This document shows, piece after piece, positions 1 to 6,273 of a DNA stretch of 7,628 nucleotides; position 1 is the stretch's first letter; each line of letters starts with the position of its first letter. The stretch is from positions 1 to 7,628 of the forward strand of contig CAMLET010000144.1 of NCBI GenBank assembly GCA_946479125.1, given 5' to 3'. Source of the DNA: an uncultured Flavobacteriales bacterium. GTDB taxonomy: Bacteria; Bacteroidota; Bacteroidia; Flavobacteriales; Crocinitomicaceae. Made by a program: the position numbers and the translations under genes. The notes beneath the pieces were generated by a model. It saw only the letters and a list, made by a program, of their open reading frames with translations, ran no database searches and was not told the origin of the DNA.

Positions 1-66
1 CTCGATTTCCTGAAACGCAGTTGTGGCTTCACCATGGCGAACCAATGCTATTGCTTTCGTTTTCAT
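1..66 (-). CDS. Probable MDR-family (quinone reductase/zinc alcohol dehydrogenase-like) oxidoreductase, N-terminal fragment
   Basis: Only the first 22 codons are in the window; the gene continues past the left edge. The ATG at 66-64 is preceded by no in-frame start and lies 19 nt after the rsmI stop on the same strand, so it looks like the last visible member of the operon. The peptide begins MKTKAIALVRHGEATTAF and then QEIE. That layout (short beta strand, Gly turn, 'AF-E' and an acidic end) resembles the start of medium-chain dehydrogenase/reductases, which bind NAD(P)H and reduce quinones or oxidise alcohols in the cytoplasm. An alternative is the histidine phosphatase superfamily, because LVRHGEA resembles its catalytic RHGE motif after beta strand 1. 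I favour MDR because of the AFQEIE continuation, but 22 residues cannot settle it. That a coding start exists here is more certain than the family. Confidence 0.5.
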   Translation of the reverse strand, partial: MKTKAIALVRHGEATTAFQEIE

Positions 67-85
67 AATGTCTTTTGAATGTAAA

Positions 86-760
86 CTAAGATACTCCTTT
101 TATCAGAAGCACAATTTCTCCTTTTGGCGGAGTTGTTTTGTAATAAGCTAAAACTTCGTGTACAGGACCGCGTTTGTATTCTTCAAACATCTTACTGATC
201 TCGCGGGCAACACAAACTTCTCTGTCAGGGCCTAACAATTCAACACACTCCTCCAGAGCCTTAATTATTCTGTGTGGAGATTCGTAGAAAACAACTGTCC
301 GCTCTTCCTCTTTAATCGAAAGCCATTTGGTTTGTCTACCTTTTTTATGTGGTAAGAATCCTTCGTATAAAAAGCGATCACAAGGAAAACCACTTCCAAC
401 CAAGGCAGGCACGAAAGCTGTTGGACCAGGCAAACATTCCACTTTTAGTCCGGCTTCAACACACGCGCGAACAAGTAAGAATCCAGGATCTGAAATAGCA
501 GGAGTTCCGGCATCTGAAACCAAAACTGTACTCATGTTTTCCCTAACGGATTGAACGCAGCGCTCCAACTGTTTATGCTCGTTATGCGCATGAAAAGGAA
601 CCAATTTCTTACCCGTGATTTCAAAATGAGAAAGCAATTTCATGGTAACACGCGTATCTTCGGAATAGATCACATCTGCCTCCTTCAACATACGAATAGC
701 ACGAAAAGTAATGTCTTCAAGATTACCAACAGGCGTTGGAACAACAATAAGATTCCCCAT
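86..760 (-). CDS. rsmI: 16S rRNA (cytidine(1402)-2'-O)-methyltransferase RsmI
   Basis: RsmI transfers a methyl group from S-adenosylmethionine to the 2'-OH of C1402 in the ribosomal P-site region of 16S rRNA, which tunes decoding fidelity; it acts in the cytoplasm. The 224-residue product carries the family signatures in order: PTPVGNLEDIT (8-18), EDTR (34-37), SDAGTPAISDPG (82-93), PGPTA (111-115), GFLP (134-137), FYESPHRI (158-165), AREISK (185-190) and KGEIVLL near the C-terminus (213-219). These match the tetrapyrrole-methylase fold. At 224 residues it is shorter than the roughly 286-residue E. coli protein and lacks the C-terminal extension; from memory this short form is usual in Bacteroidota, so I do not read it as truncation. 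The ATG lies 3 nt after the RDD gene stop, implying translational coupling. The start fits because family homology begins at once. Confidence 0.95.
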   Translation of the reverse strand: MGNLIVVPTPVGNLEDITFRAIRMLKEADVIYSEDTRVTMKLLSHFEITGKKLVPFHAHNEHKQLERCVQSVRENMSTVLVSDAGTPAISDPGFLLVRACVEAGLKVECLPGPTAFVPALVGSGFPCDRFLYEGFLPHKKGRQTKWLSIKEEERTVVFYESPHRIIKALEECVELLGPDREVCVAREISKMFEEYKRGPVHEVLAYYKTTPPKGEIVLLIKGVS

Positions 761-763
761 AAT

Positions 764-1507
764 TTAACGCGTAATTACAACGTAATCCTGCAAAACACGT
801 TGCAAGAATTCCATTTTTTTTGCCGGTGGTTCATCCATTGCCATTAAAGTTGCGGTTTCATTCGCTAATTCAATTGCAAATTTCTTATTGGCTTCGCTTG
901 GATAGCGCTTTACTCGCATAATTGTATTCTTGATAAGCATCATGTCTTCATCCGAAAAGCGGGTTACACCAGGATAAAGCACTTCGTGATTCGACAAACT
1001 TTTGATGTTTAGTACATCAGTGAGCGCATAAGTCACAGAATTTGAACGTTTGATAACAACTGTTCCGGCCATTAAATCACCCAAACGCTGATTTCTCTCT
1101 GATGTACCGGAAACCAATAAAGCAAGAAAACCAAAAGCACCCAGCCAAATGTCTACAACACGGAAAACCCATCGTGTAAAATATTCTCGTAATCCAGCTG
1201 TTTCACCATTCACGGTAACCACACGAATCCCGAGAATCCATTTCCCCAATGATCGACCATTGGTAAAATACTCCATTACAGGCGAATAAAAGAACCATGG
1301 AATTCGGAACATAAGCGCAACTACGATCGTTTTTGTGTCCGAAATTTTAAAATCGAAAAAGCTAAACCCAAAAATGTTGTACGCAATTAAGAAGTAAATC
1401 AAAAAAGCGACTGCATCAATAAAAGAACCTACAGCCCTCATAAAAGGGTTTGCTAATTCGTAATCGATGTTTACGTACTGGGCGGTTGTAAAAGTAATGG
1501 CTCTCAT
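764..1507 (-). CDS. RDD family integral membrane protein
   Basis: This is a 247-residue inner-membrane protein with an RDD domain, a fold of about three helices named for conserved Arg and Asp residues. In order: a short N-terminal segment (1-20); helix 1 around 25-48, with R24 and D31 in the expected places (MRAVGSFID); helix 2 around 58-76; the conserved loop GRSLGKWILGIRVV (84-97); helix 3 around 113-133; and the closing motif RNQRLGDLMAGTVVIKR (138-154). The remaining 90 or so residues are soluble and mainly helical, without a motif I recognise. The biochemical role of RDD proteins is poorly defined; some have been proposed as transporters or ion antiporters. In Bacteroidota, RDD genes often sit near SpoIIM, MoxR or DUF58 genes, but none is visible here. 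The gene starts 28 nt after the endonuclease stop and ends 3 nt before rsmI. Confidence 0.9.
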   Translation of the reverse strand: MRAITFTTAQYVNIDYELANPFMRAVGSFIDAVAFLIYFLIAYNIFGFSFFDFKISDTKTIVVALMFRIPWFFYSPVMEYFTNGRSLGKWILGIRVVTVNGETAGLREYFTRWVFRVVDIWLGAFGFLALLVSGTSERNQRLGDLMAGTVVIKRSNSVTYALTDVLNIKSLSNHEVLYPGVTRFSDEDMMLIKNTIMRVKRYPSEANKKFAIELANETATLMAMDEPPAKKMEFLQRVLQDYVVITR

Positions 1508-1535
1508 TTCACTGTATTCTCGTGAAAATTACAAA

Positions 1536-2582
1536 TTATTTGAGGAACAAACGAATTGATAAATGATCAGAATATCCGCCAAAGTATTTTTCACCACCAT
1601 AAGTAGTCGAAGGTTTCATTGTTCCATCGCCAGCTTTGTACAAAACGAAATCTTCTTTAAGAATCACAGCATCTTTTGTAAGCAGTTTAATTTTCTTCTT
1701 TCCGTTGTAAAGGGATTTTGAAACAATAAACTGATCCAATACGCCCCATTCATTCTTAAAATTATGTGTTCCCAATCCAGCTTCCTGATCGTCATAAAGC
1801 AGGTTGTACAAATCCGCATTAGCATCTGTAATTGGTTTTGCCTTTAAGGTTTCCAAAATGGATGTATTGTTTGGATGATCGTTAAAATCGCCCATTAGAA
1901 CAATATTGGCTTTTGGATTTTCCTTCAGAATCTCATCAATTTTAGCGCGAGCTACTTTAGCCGCCTGAATACGTTTAATTTCAGATTCCAGTTCCCCACC
2001 ACGACGTGAAGGCCAGTGATTTACAAAAACGTGGATGATCTTCTTTCCTTTCAATTCACCTTTTACGTAAAGCACGTCACGCGTTTTGAAATCAGGAATA
2101 GAATCAATGGTAACAGCAAGATTCGAAATAACCAAGGGCTTGAAACGATCTGCGTCATACAACAAAGCGCAATCAATTCCACGTGCATCCGGCGAATCTT
2201 TATGTGCCAAACGGTAGTTTGTACTCGCTAATTTCCCAGTTTTAGCTAAATCCATTACAACAGAAGCATTTTCAATTTCTGCCAGACCTATCATCAACGG
2301 ATTGTTTGTCATGTTGAAAGTCAAAACTTGCTCCAGATGTTGCAATTTCGTTTTGTAACGCTCAGAATTCCATTTCAACTTACCAGTTGGAAGGAAATCT
2401 TCATCTATAACGCCTGTTTGATCTATTGTGTCAAAAAGATTTTCAACGTTGTAAAACACAATTGCTCTACCGTTGTACGATTGCAATTTAATTTTTGGCT
2501 CAGGTCTGTAGCTGGTTTCCCACGTACAAGAAATTCCGATGAATGCAACTAAAGCCATTGCGATTGAGAAACGTGTTTTCAT
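1536..2582 (-). CDS. Exported endonuclease/exonuclease/phosphatase (EEP) family protein, possible lipoprotein
   Basis: The 348-residue product has an N-terminal export signal: MKTR, a hydrophobic stretch (5-17), then Cys19. The Cys suggests a lipoprotein, but the preceding residues GIS lack the usual Leu/Val at -3, so lipidation is uncertain. The rest is a complete EEP (DNase I/Mg-dependent phosphoesterase) domain. Visible catalytic residues are N45 and E47 (YNVENLFD), E102 (GLAEIEN), D137 (RGIDCALLY), H189 (VNHWPSRRGG), D232, N234 and D235 (GDFND), D283 (LDQ), and D339-H340 (SDH) near the C-terminus. All expected metal and general-base positions appear intact, so the enzyme should be active. 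The substrate cannot be read from sequence: extracellular or periplasmic DNA or RNA, or a phosphoester such as a sugar or lipid phosphate. The gene begins 1 nt after the M42 stop, so the two are probably co-translated. Confidence 0.9.
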   Translation of the reverse strand: MKTRFSIAMALVAFIGISCTWETSYRPEPKIKLQSYNGRAIVFYNVENLFDTIDQTGVIDEDFLPTGKLKWNSERYKTKLQHLEQVLTFNMTNNPLMIGLAEIENASVVMDLAKTGKLASTNYRLAHKDSPDARGIDCALLYDADRFKPLVISNLAVTIDSIPDFKTRDVLYVKGELKGKKIIHVFVNHWPSRRGGELESEIKRIQAAKVARAKIDEILKENPKANIVLMGDFNDHPNNTSILETLKAKPITDANADLYNLLYDDQEAGLGTHNFKNEWGVLDQFIVSKSLYNGKKKIKLLTKDAVILKEDFVLYKAGDGTMKPSTTYGGEKYFGGYSDHLSIRLFLK

Positions 2583-2583
2583 T

Positions 2584-3630
2584 TTAGTCGAATTTTAAAG
2601 GAAAAGTATTTAGCTCTAACAGACATGAGGTCAGTAAATCTATACTTCCCTGAATGTCTTCTGTATGCGCCATTTCAATTACCTGGTGCAGATGACGTGT
2701 AGGAATGGAAACCGCTCCTGCAATTGATCCTCCAGCTGCCATACGCTGAATTCCAGCTGTATCTGTTCCACCAGCAGTTAATATCTCAGGCTGCCATTTT
2801 ATCTTATTTCTATCTGCAACTTCCTTCATGTATTTCACCATGCGAACATCACAAATGGTAGATGCATCCATGATCTTAATGGCAGTTCCTTCTCCTAGTT
2901 TTGTAATGTATTCATGAGCAGCAGCGCCAGGTAAATCGAATGCAATTGTAGTATCTAATCCGAAACCGAATTTTGGCTGAATGGCTAAACTTGCCACGTT
3001 TGCACCCCTAATTCCCACTTCTTCCTGAACAGTGAACACCATGTAAACTGTATTTGGCAACTTCTTTCCCTGAAGATTCTTCAAAGTTTCAATTGCAATA
3101 AAAACTGCCAAACGATTATCGAGAGATTTACAATTTACACAGTTCCCCATCTGAACGAAACTTCTTTCACGCGTAATTGAATCACCAATATTCACCAACT
3201 CTTTTACCTCATCAGCTGAAAGACCTGTATCAATAAAGTAATCTGAAAGTTTTGCGACTTTATTTCTTTCATCAGGCGTCATAACATGAATAGGCTTTGA
3301 AGCCATAACACCAAGAATGTCCTTTTTTCCGTGAATAATTACGCGCTGAGCGGTTAAGGTTTTTGGATCGAATCCACCAAGAGTTGTAAAACGAATGAAT
3401 CCTTTGTCATCAATATGTGTGACCATAAATCCAATCTCATCCATATGAGCACCAACCATTGCCACTTCATCGCTTTCACCAACGCGAACAGCATAAACAT
3501 TACCCATGTTGTCCACTTTCACTTCATCACAAAGCCCTTCAATTTCTCGCAGAACCACTTTACGGATCGGTTCTTCAAATCCCGGAGCACCAGGAGTAAT
3601 GCATAATTCTTCTAACAGGTCTAATCGCAT
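2584..3630 (-). CDS. M42 family metallo-aminopeptidase (glutamyl aminopeptidase/TET/endoglucanase M-like)
   Basis: M42 enzymes are cytoplasmic dinuclear-metal aminopeptidases that often form 12-subunit tetrahedral shells and trim short peptides. This 348-residue protein has the usual length and no signal peptide. By comparison with TET peptidases the metal ligands are H62 (GAHMDEIG, with D64 supporting), D171 (KSLDNR), E204 (QEEVGIRG), D226 (GLDTT) and H315 (TRHLHQVIEM), with E203 as catalytic base. The opening LLEELCITPGAPGFEEPIR and the motif GGTDTAGIQ (287-295) are also typical. All active-site residues are present. Residue specificity is not readable from sequence. It is the first gene of the minus-strand run, with 227 non-coding bases upstream that include a promoter-like TACTTTTG ending 5 nt before the ATG; its stop is 1 nt before the endonuclease start. 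Annotations as cellulase M in this family are historical. Confidence 0.95.
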   Translation of the reverse strand: MRLDLLEELCITPGAPGFEEPIRKVVLREIEGLCDEVKVDNMGNVYAVRVGESDEVAMVGAHMDEIGFMVTHIDDKGFIRFTTLGGFDPKTLTAQRVIIHGKKDILGVMASKPIHVMTPDERNKVAKLSDYFIDTGLSADEVKELVNIGDSITRERSFVQMGNCVNCKSLDNRLAVFIAIETLKNLQGKKLPNTVYMVFTVQEEVGIRGANVASLAIQPKFGFGLDTTIAFDLPGAAAHEYITKLGEGTAIKIMDASTICDVRMVKYMKEVADRNKIKWQPEILTAGGTDTAGIQRMAAGGSIAGAVSIPTRHLHQVIEMAHTEDIQGSIDLLTSCLLELNTFPLKFD

Positions 3631-3635
3631 GTTGA

Positions 3636-3643
3636 CAAAAGTA
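3636..3643 (-). promoter_or_regulatory. Candidate Bacteroidota -7 promoter element for the M42-led operon
   Basis: Read on the minus strand this is TACTTTTG, an exact match to the Bacteroidota -7 consensus TAnnTTTG. It ends 5 nt before the ATG at 3630, so a start site 4-7 nt downstream would give an almost or fully leaderless mRNA. I see no clear TTG/TTTG -33 element about 19-22 nt upstream, only a T-rich stretch. The consensus is established for the phylum; its use here is inference. Confidence 0.4.
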
Positions 3644-3751
3644 AGATTTACGCTTAATAAAACGGCGTTGTTTACAAGAGCTTAACATGAAACTGAGATT
3701 ATCAAAAGACGCTATTCAATGAGTAAAACGATATAGTTCAAGTGATTTAAA

Positions 3752-3851
3752 ACACATAGTCTCATAGTGGTTTCACATAGAGCACATAAATTACTTACAG
3801 GTCTTTCCAATAACAAACTATGTTTCCTATGTTTTTGCTATGTGACTATGT
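3752..3851. repeat. Palindromic CATAG/CTATG repeat element
   Basis: The left arm has CATAG at 3755-3759, 3763-3767 and 3776-3780, plus a near copy CATAA at 3785-3789. The right arm has CTATG at 3818-3822, 3827-3831, 3838-3842 and 3846-3850. Spacing is mirrored: from the outside in, gaps are 3, 8 and 4 nt on the left and 3, 6 and 4 nt on the right, around a centre of about 28 nt. Transcription from either strand could form a long imperfect hairpin. It starts 6 nt beyond the VWA stop codon, so it may end or stabilise that transcript, or be a REP-like dispersed element. I recall similar CTATGTGACTATGT-type repeats in other Bacteroidota genomes, but cannot check. Confidence 0.7.
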
Positions 3852-3857
3852 AATGCT

Positions 3858-6122
3858 TTAATGCACTTTAATCGTCTTCATCGTCTCGAAAGCGGTAACG
3901 TAAAGATTCAACTTCTGCATAAGGTCGAACATTTCAATTGGAGTTCCTTCAGGAAATAACTGTTTGATCTGATCGACACCATTTTTGATTGCTTTTTCTG
4001 CGCCGGCTTTGTCTCCTGCTTCATAAGAATTTGCCATGCTTTTCATACACTGATTAGCGATTGCAACCATCATGATCTTCTTTTGATTTTTATCCAAAGT
4101 CAAATCCAATAAACCCGTTGCGGTTGACCATTCAGGATAGATTTCTTTTTTCACCACCTTTTGCTGCTTGGTCTTCACATCAGTATATGTCATGGTTACC
4201 ACAACCGGTTGCTTCTCTATTTCCTGAGTTGAATTAATAATATCGAATTTCGCCAAACCCACTTTTTGAAGATTCGGGAACAATTGATCTGCTGAAAACT
4301 GCACTTTTCCCGTGCTTACTTTCTCATTAGCATAACCCATTAATTGACGATAAATCAATTGATCATTGTATTTAACTTCGATATTTACCTTATCTCCAAT
4401 TGGAGATGTGTTTCCTTCAAACTCCTTCAGGAATGCGCTTTGCAGTTTTGCCGGATCACCAGCCATTTGCATTAATCCACCACCAACAGTTGCCAATTGC
4501 GTTAACAAAGCTTCATTGTAATCTGGTCCAACTCCAATTGCTGAAATTTGAAGTCCTTTTGCGACATAAGTTTTTGCACCATTAACGCAAACTGTTGCAT
4601 CATCGCCGCCATAACCATCTGTCAATAAAACCAAACGATTCACGTAACCTTCTTTTTTCGTTGCGAGTAACTGCTCTAATCCCAAAGTCAATCCGCTGGA
4701 AATATTTGTTCCGTTGGTTGGTTGCAATACTTTGATCAATTCGATGAGTCCTTGCTTATCCGTCATTTTCTTAGGTGGAAATACCAATTGCGCTTCATCA
4801 CTGAAAATAACCAAACCCATTTGATCTGTAGCATTTGATTTTTTGATGATTTCAATCAAGGCATTTTTCACCAATTCCAGTCGGTCATCTGAAGCCATTG
4901 AACCACTGACATCAACTACAAACATGAAATTCTTTGGAAAAACCTCACCTGCTTTTCTGTCTCGAACCTTGAATGCAATTTCTACAACAGCTTCCTTCGA
5001 AGAAGCATTGAACTTATTTCCCCATTTCAGGAACAATTCAACATCATCTGTTGGCGAGGGATATTGCGTAGTCAAAAAACTCTCCACATCAACTGCAACC
5101 AAGTCCTTTACTCTTGGGATCAGCGATTCCACGTTTGCCAAACGTTCGTCAATCTTATACTCTACGGTTTGATTTTTAGAAGCCAAACCCTGAACCTTTG
5201 TTAGATCAATTACACCTGCGTCTTTCTGGAAAGTGAAATCGATCAAATAGTTGTTTTTTACAGGAAGCATAAAGGTTACAACACCTTCTGCGTTGGTAAG
5301 ACCTTTATACATTTTAGAAGATTTGCTGGTGCGGATGTAAACCATTTCGCCAGCATCTTTTTCACCTTCTTTCATTACGGTTAACGTAACCTGAGCATGA
5401 GAACTGCTTGGTTTAATATCCTTTGGCAAGGTTTGAACAAAGTACCCTTTATCTTCTTTCTCCGTAAAACGCTTCTTCTCGTAAAGCATTTTAACCGACG
5501 TAACCATTGAACGATTATCAAGATCAACATAAGTTATTCCATCAATGTCATCAACATCCACGTCGTAATCCTGACTAATAGGAACTTCGAAAAATGCTTC
5601 TCCTTTGTTATTGGTTGTTGTGGTGTATTGTTTCTTAGTTGCAAAACACGTTAAACGAACTGGCACATTCGGAAAAACTTCTTCGGTTTTACTTGCAAGC
5701 ACCACTTTAACTACTGTTTCGTAAGAACTTGCGGGAGGTGAAGCAGCACGTAAACGTTGTGGAACTTGTTCAAACGTTAAGGTTCTTCTATCCGGCGCCA
5801 AACGGTTTTCACGTTCGTATCGTTTCAAATCGTAAGTGATTGTTTGAGAACCGGCGCCTCTTCTAGAGGTTTCGACATTCAAACAACTATACATTTCACC
5901 AACGGTGCACGACCAATCTTTTCCATGATCAAATACCAGATTTACATTTCCTGCTGCATCCGTTTTAAAACTGATACGCTCAAAGGTTGTTTTTTCTATG
6001 AAGGAAACAGATTGACCAACGGCAGGTTTACCCTTTGTGTCTAATACAGTCAATGAAAATTGAAACTGTGCATTTGCCAAAGTGGCTGAGAAACACAAAA
6101 ATAGTGTAACAAGAGTTTTCAT
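3858..6122 (-). CDS. Exported von Willebrand factor A domain protein with three N-terminal Ig-like repeats
   Basis: This is a 754-residue protein with a clear Sec signal peptide (hydrophobic 4-16, predicted cleavage ANA|Q after residue 18). Three Ig/transthyretin-like repeats follow at about 20-100, 135-215 and 243-325. Each has a 'TNxxGxxxFxxP'-style turn: TDAAGNVNLVF (54-64), TNNKGEAFFEVP (170-181) and TNAEGVVTFMLP (276-287). A VWA domain spans about 397-570 with a complete MIDAS metal site: DVSGS (404-408), T472 (NGTNIS) and D502 (LLTDGYGG). After it come a beta-rich segment (about 575-680) and a helical tail (about 685-750). VWA domains with MIDAS bind protein partners through a divalent metal, so a role in adhesion or assembly at the cell surface or periplasm is plausible but inferred. 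I see no membrane anchor, lipobox or type IX sorting domain. No TAnnTTTG element is visible upstream on its strand. Confidence 0.88.
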   Translation of the reverse strand: MKTLVTLFLCFSATLANAQFQFSLTVLDTKGKPAVGQSVSFIEKTTFERISFKTDAAGNVNLVFDHGKDWSCTVGEMYSCLNVETSRRGAGSQTITYDLKRYERENRLAPDRRTLTFEQVPQRLRAASPPASSYETVVKVVLASKTEEVFPNVPVRLTCFATKKQYTTTTNNKGEAFFEVPISQDYDVDVDDIDGITYVDLDNRSMVTSVKMLYEKKRFTEKEDKGYFVQTLPKDIKPSSSHAQVTLTVMKEGEKDAGEMVYIRTSKSSKMYKGLTNAEGVVTFMLPVKNNYLIDFTFQKDAGVIDLTKVQGLASKNQTVEYKIDERLANVESLIPRVKDLVAVDVESFLTTQYPSPTDDVELFLKWGNKFNASSKEAVVEIAFKVRDRKAGEVFPKNFMFVVDVSGSMASDDRLELVKNALIEIIKKSNATDQMGLVIFSDEAQLVFPPKKMTDKQGLIELIKVLQPTNGTNISSGLTLGLEQLLATKKEGYVNRLVLLTDGYGGDDATVCVNGAKTYVAKGLQISAIGVGPDYNEALLTQLATVGGGLMQMAGDPAKLQSAFLKEFEGNTSPIGDKVNIEVKYNDQLIYRQLMGYANEKVSTGKVQFSADQLFPNLQKVGLAKFDIINSTQEIEKQPVVVTMTYTDVKTKQQKVVKKEIYPEWSTATGLLDLTLDKNQKKIMMVAIANQCMKSMANSYEAGDKAGAEKAIKNGVDQIKQLFPEGTPIEMFDLMQKLNLYVTAFETMKTIKVH

Positions 6123-6176
6123 AAGCCAGGAAATTAAGGAGTTAGATCAGTAACTTTGGTTTTAAGATTTGGTTAC

Positions 6177-6195
6177 ACTTCGACTACGCTCAGTG
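6177..6195 (+). repeat. Direct copy of the CGACTACGCTC repeat
   Basis: ACTTCGACTACGCTCAGTG, with the 11-bp core at 6181-6191. The same core recurs 24 bp downstream (6205-6215) in the same orientation and at 6258-6268 inverted. From memory this CTTCGACTACGCTCAG motif is a widespread intergenic repeat in Bacteroidota. Confidence 0.75.
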
Positions 6196-6200
6196 CAAGC

Positions 6201-6272
6201 ACCCCGACTACGCTCGATGACCGAATCTTGTTTTCTTTACGCTCATGGCAGGTTACCGAGCGTAGTCGAGGT
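6201..6272. repeat. Imperfect inverted repeat built on CGACTACGCTCG
   Basis: The arms 6201-6222 and 6251-6272 pair with a perfect 12-bp core (6205-6216 with 6257-6268) and flanking pairs interrupted by two mismatches and one G-T pair. The loop is 28 nt (6223-6250). The right arm stops 1 nt short of the beta-barrel gene's TAG (6276-6274), so the hairpin would form directly after that stop codon and could end or protect the transcript. There is no clear T-run after it on the minus strand, so a classic intrinsic terminator is not supported. It is more GC-rich than its surroundings, suggesting an inserted dispersed element. Confidence 0.75.
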
Positions 6273-6273
6273 A

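Larger units (their letters stand above)
3631..3857. other. Non-coding interval between the VWA gene and the M42-led operon
   Basis: This 227-bp AT-rich stretch has no credible coding frame on either strand. Its left part holds the candidate M42 promoter and its right part the CATAG palindrome. The middle (about 3650-3750) shows nothing I can name. Confidence 0.75.
6123..6273. other. Non-coding interval between the beta-barrel and VWA genes
   Basis: This 151-bp interval contains the CGACTACGCTC repeat cluster (6177-6272). The remaining part (6123-6176) should contain the VWA gene promoter, but no exact -7 element is visible on that strand. Short frames here read through repeat sequence and are not credible genes. 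Confidence 0.75.

Noticed and set aside
86..760. RsmI as a truncated gene because it lacks the C-terminal region of the E. coli protein
   Set aside because: All core motifs are intact and the protein ends naturally after the last conserved strand; short forms are usual in the phylum, from memory.
3752..3851. CRISPR-like array
   Set aside because: The repeat units are only 5 bp, reverse orientation at the centre and have 3-8 nt gaps, unlike repeat-spacer units.
4843..5172. A 109-codon plus-strand open frame inside the VWA gene
   Set aside because: It lies fully opposite a well-supported gene, its peptide has no domain or signal features, and there is no promoter for it. It is a shadow frame.
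6151..6158. Plus-strand TAACTTTG, an exact -7 promoter match
   Set aside because: It points into the antisense of the beta-barrel gene with no gene downstream on that strand; an 8-mer with two free positions is expected by chance in AT-rich DNA.
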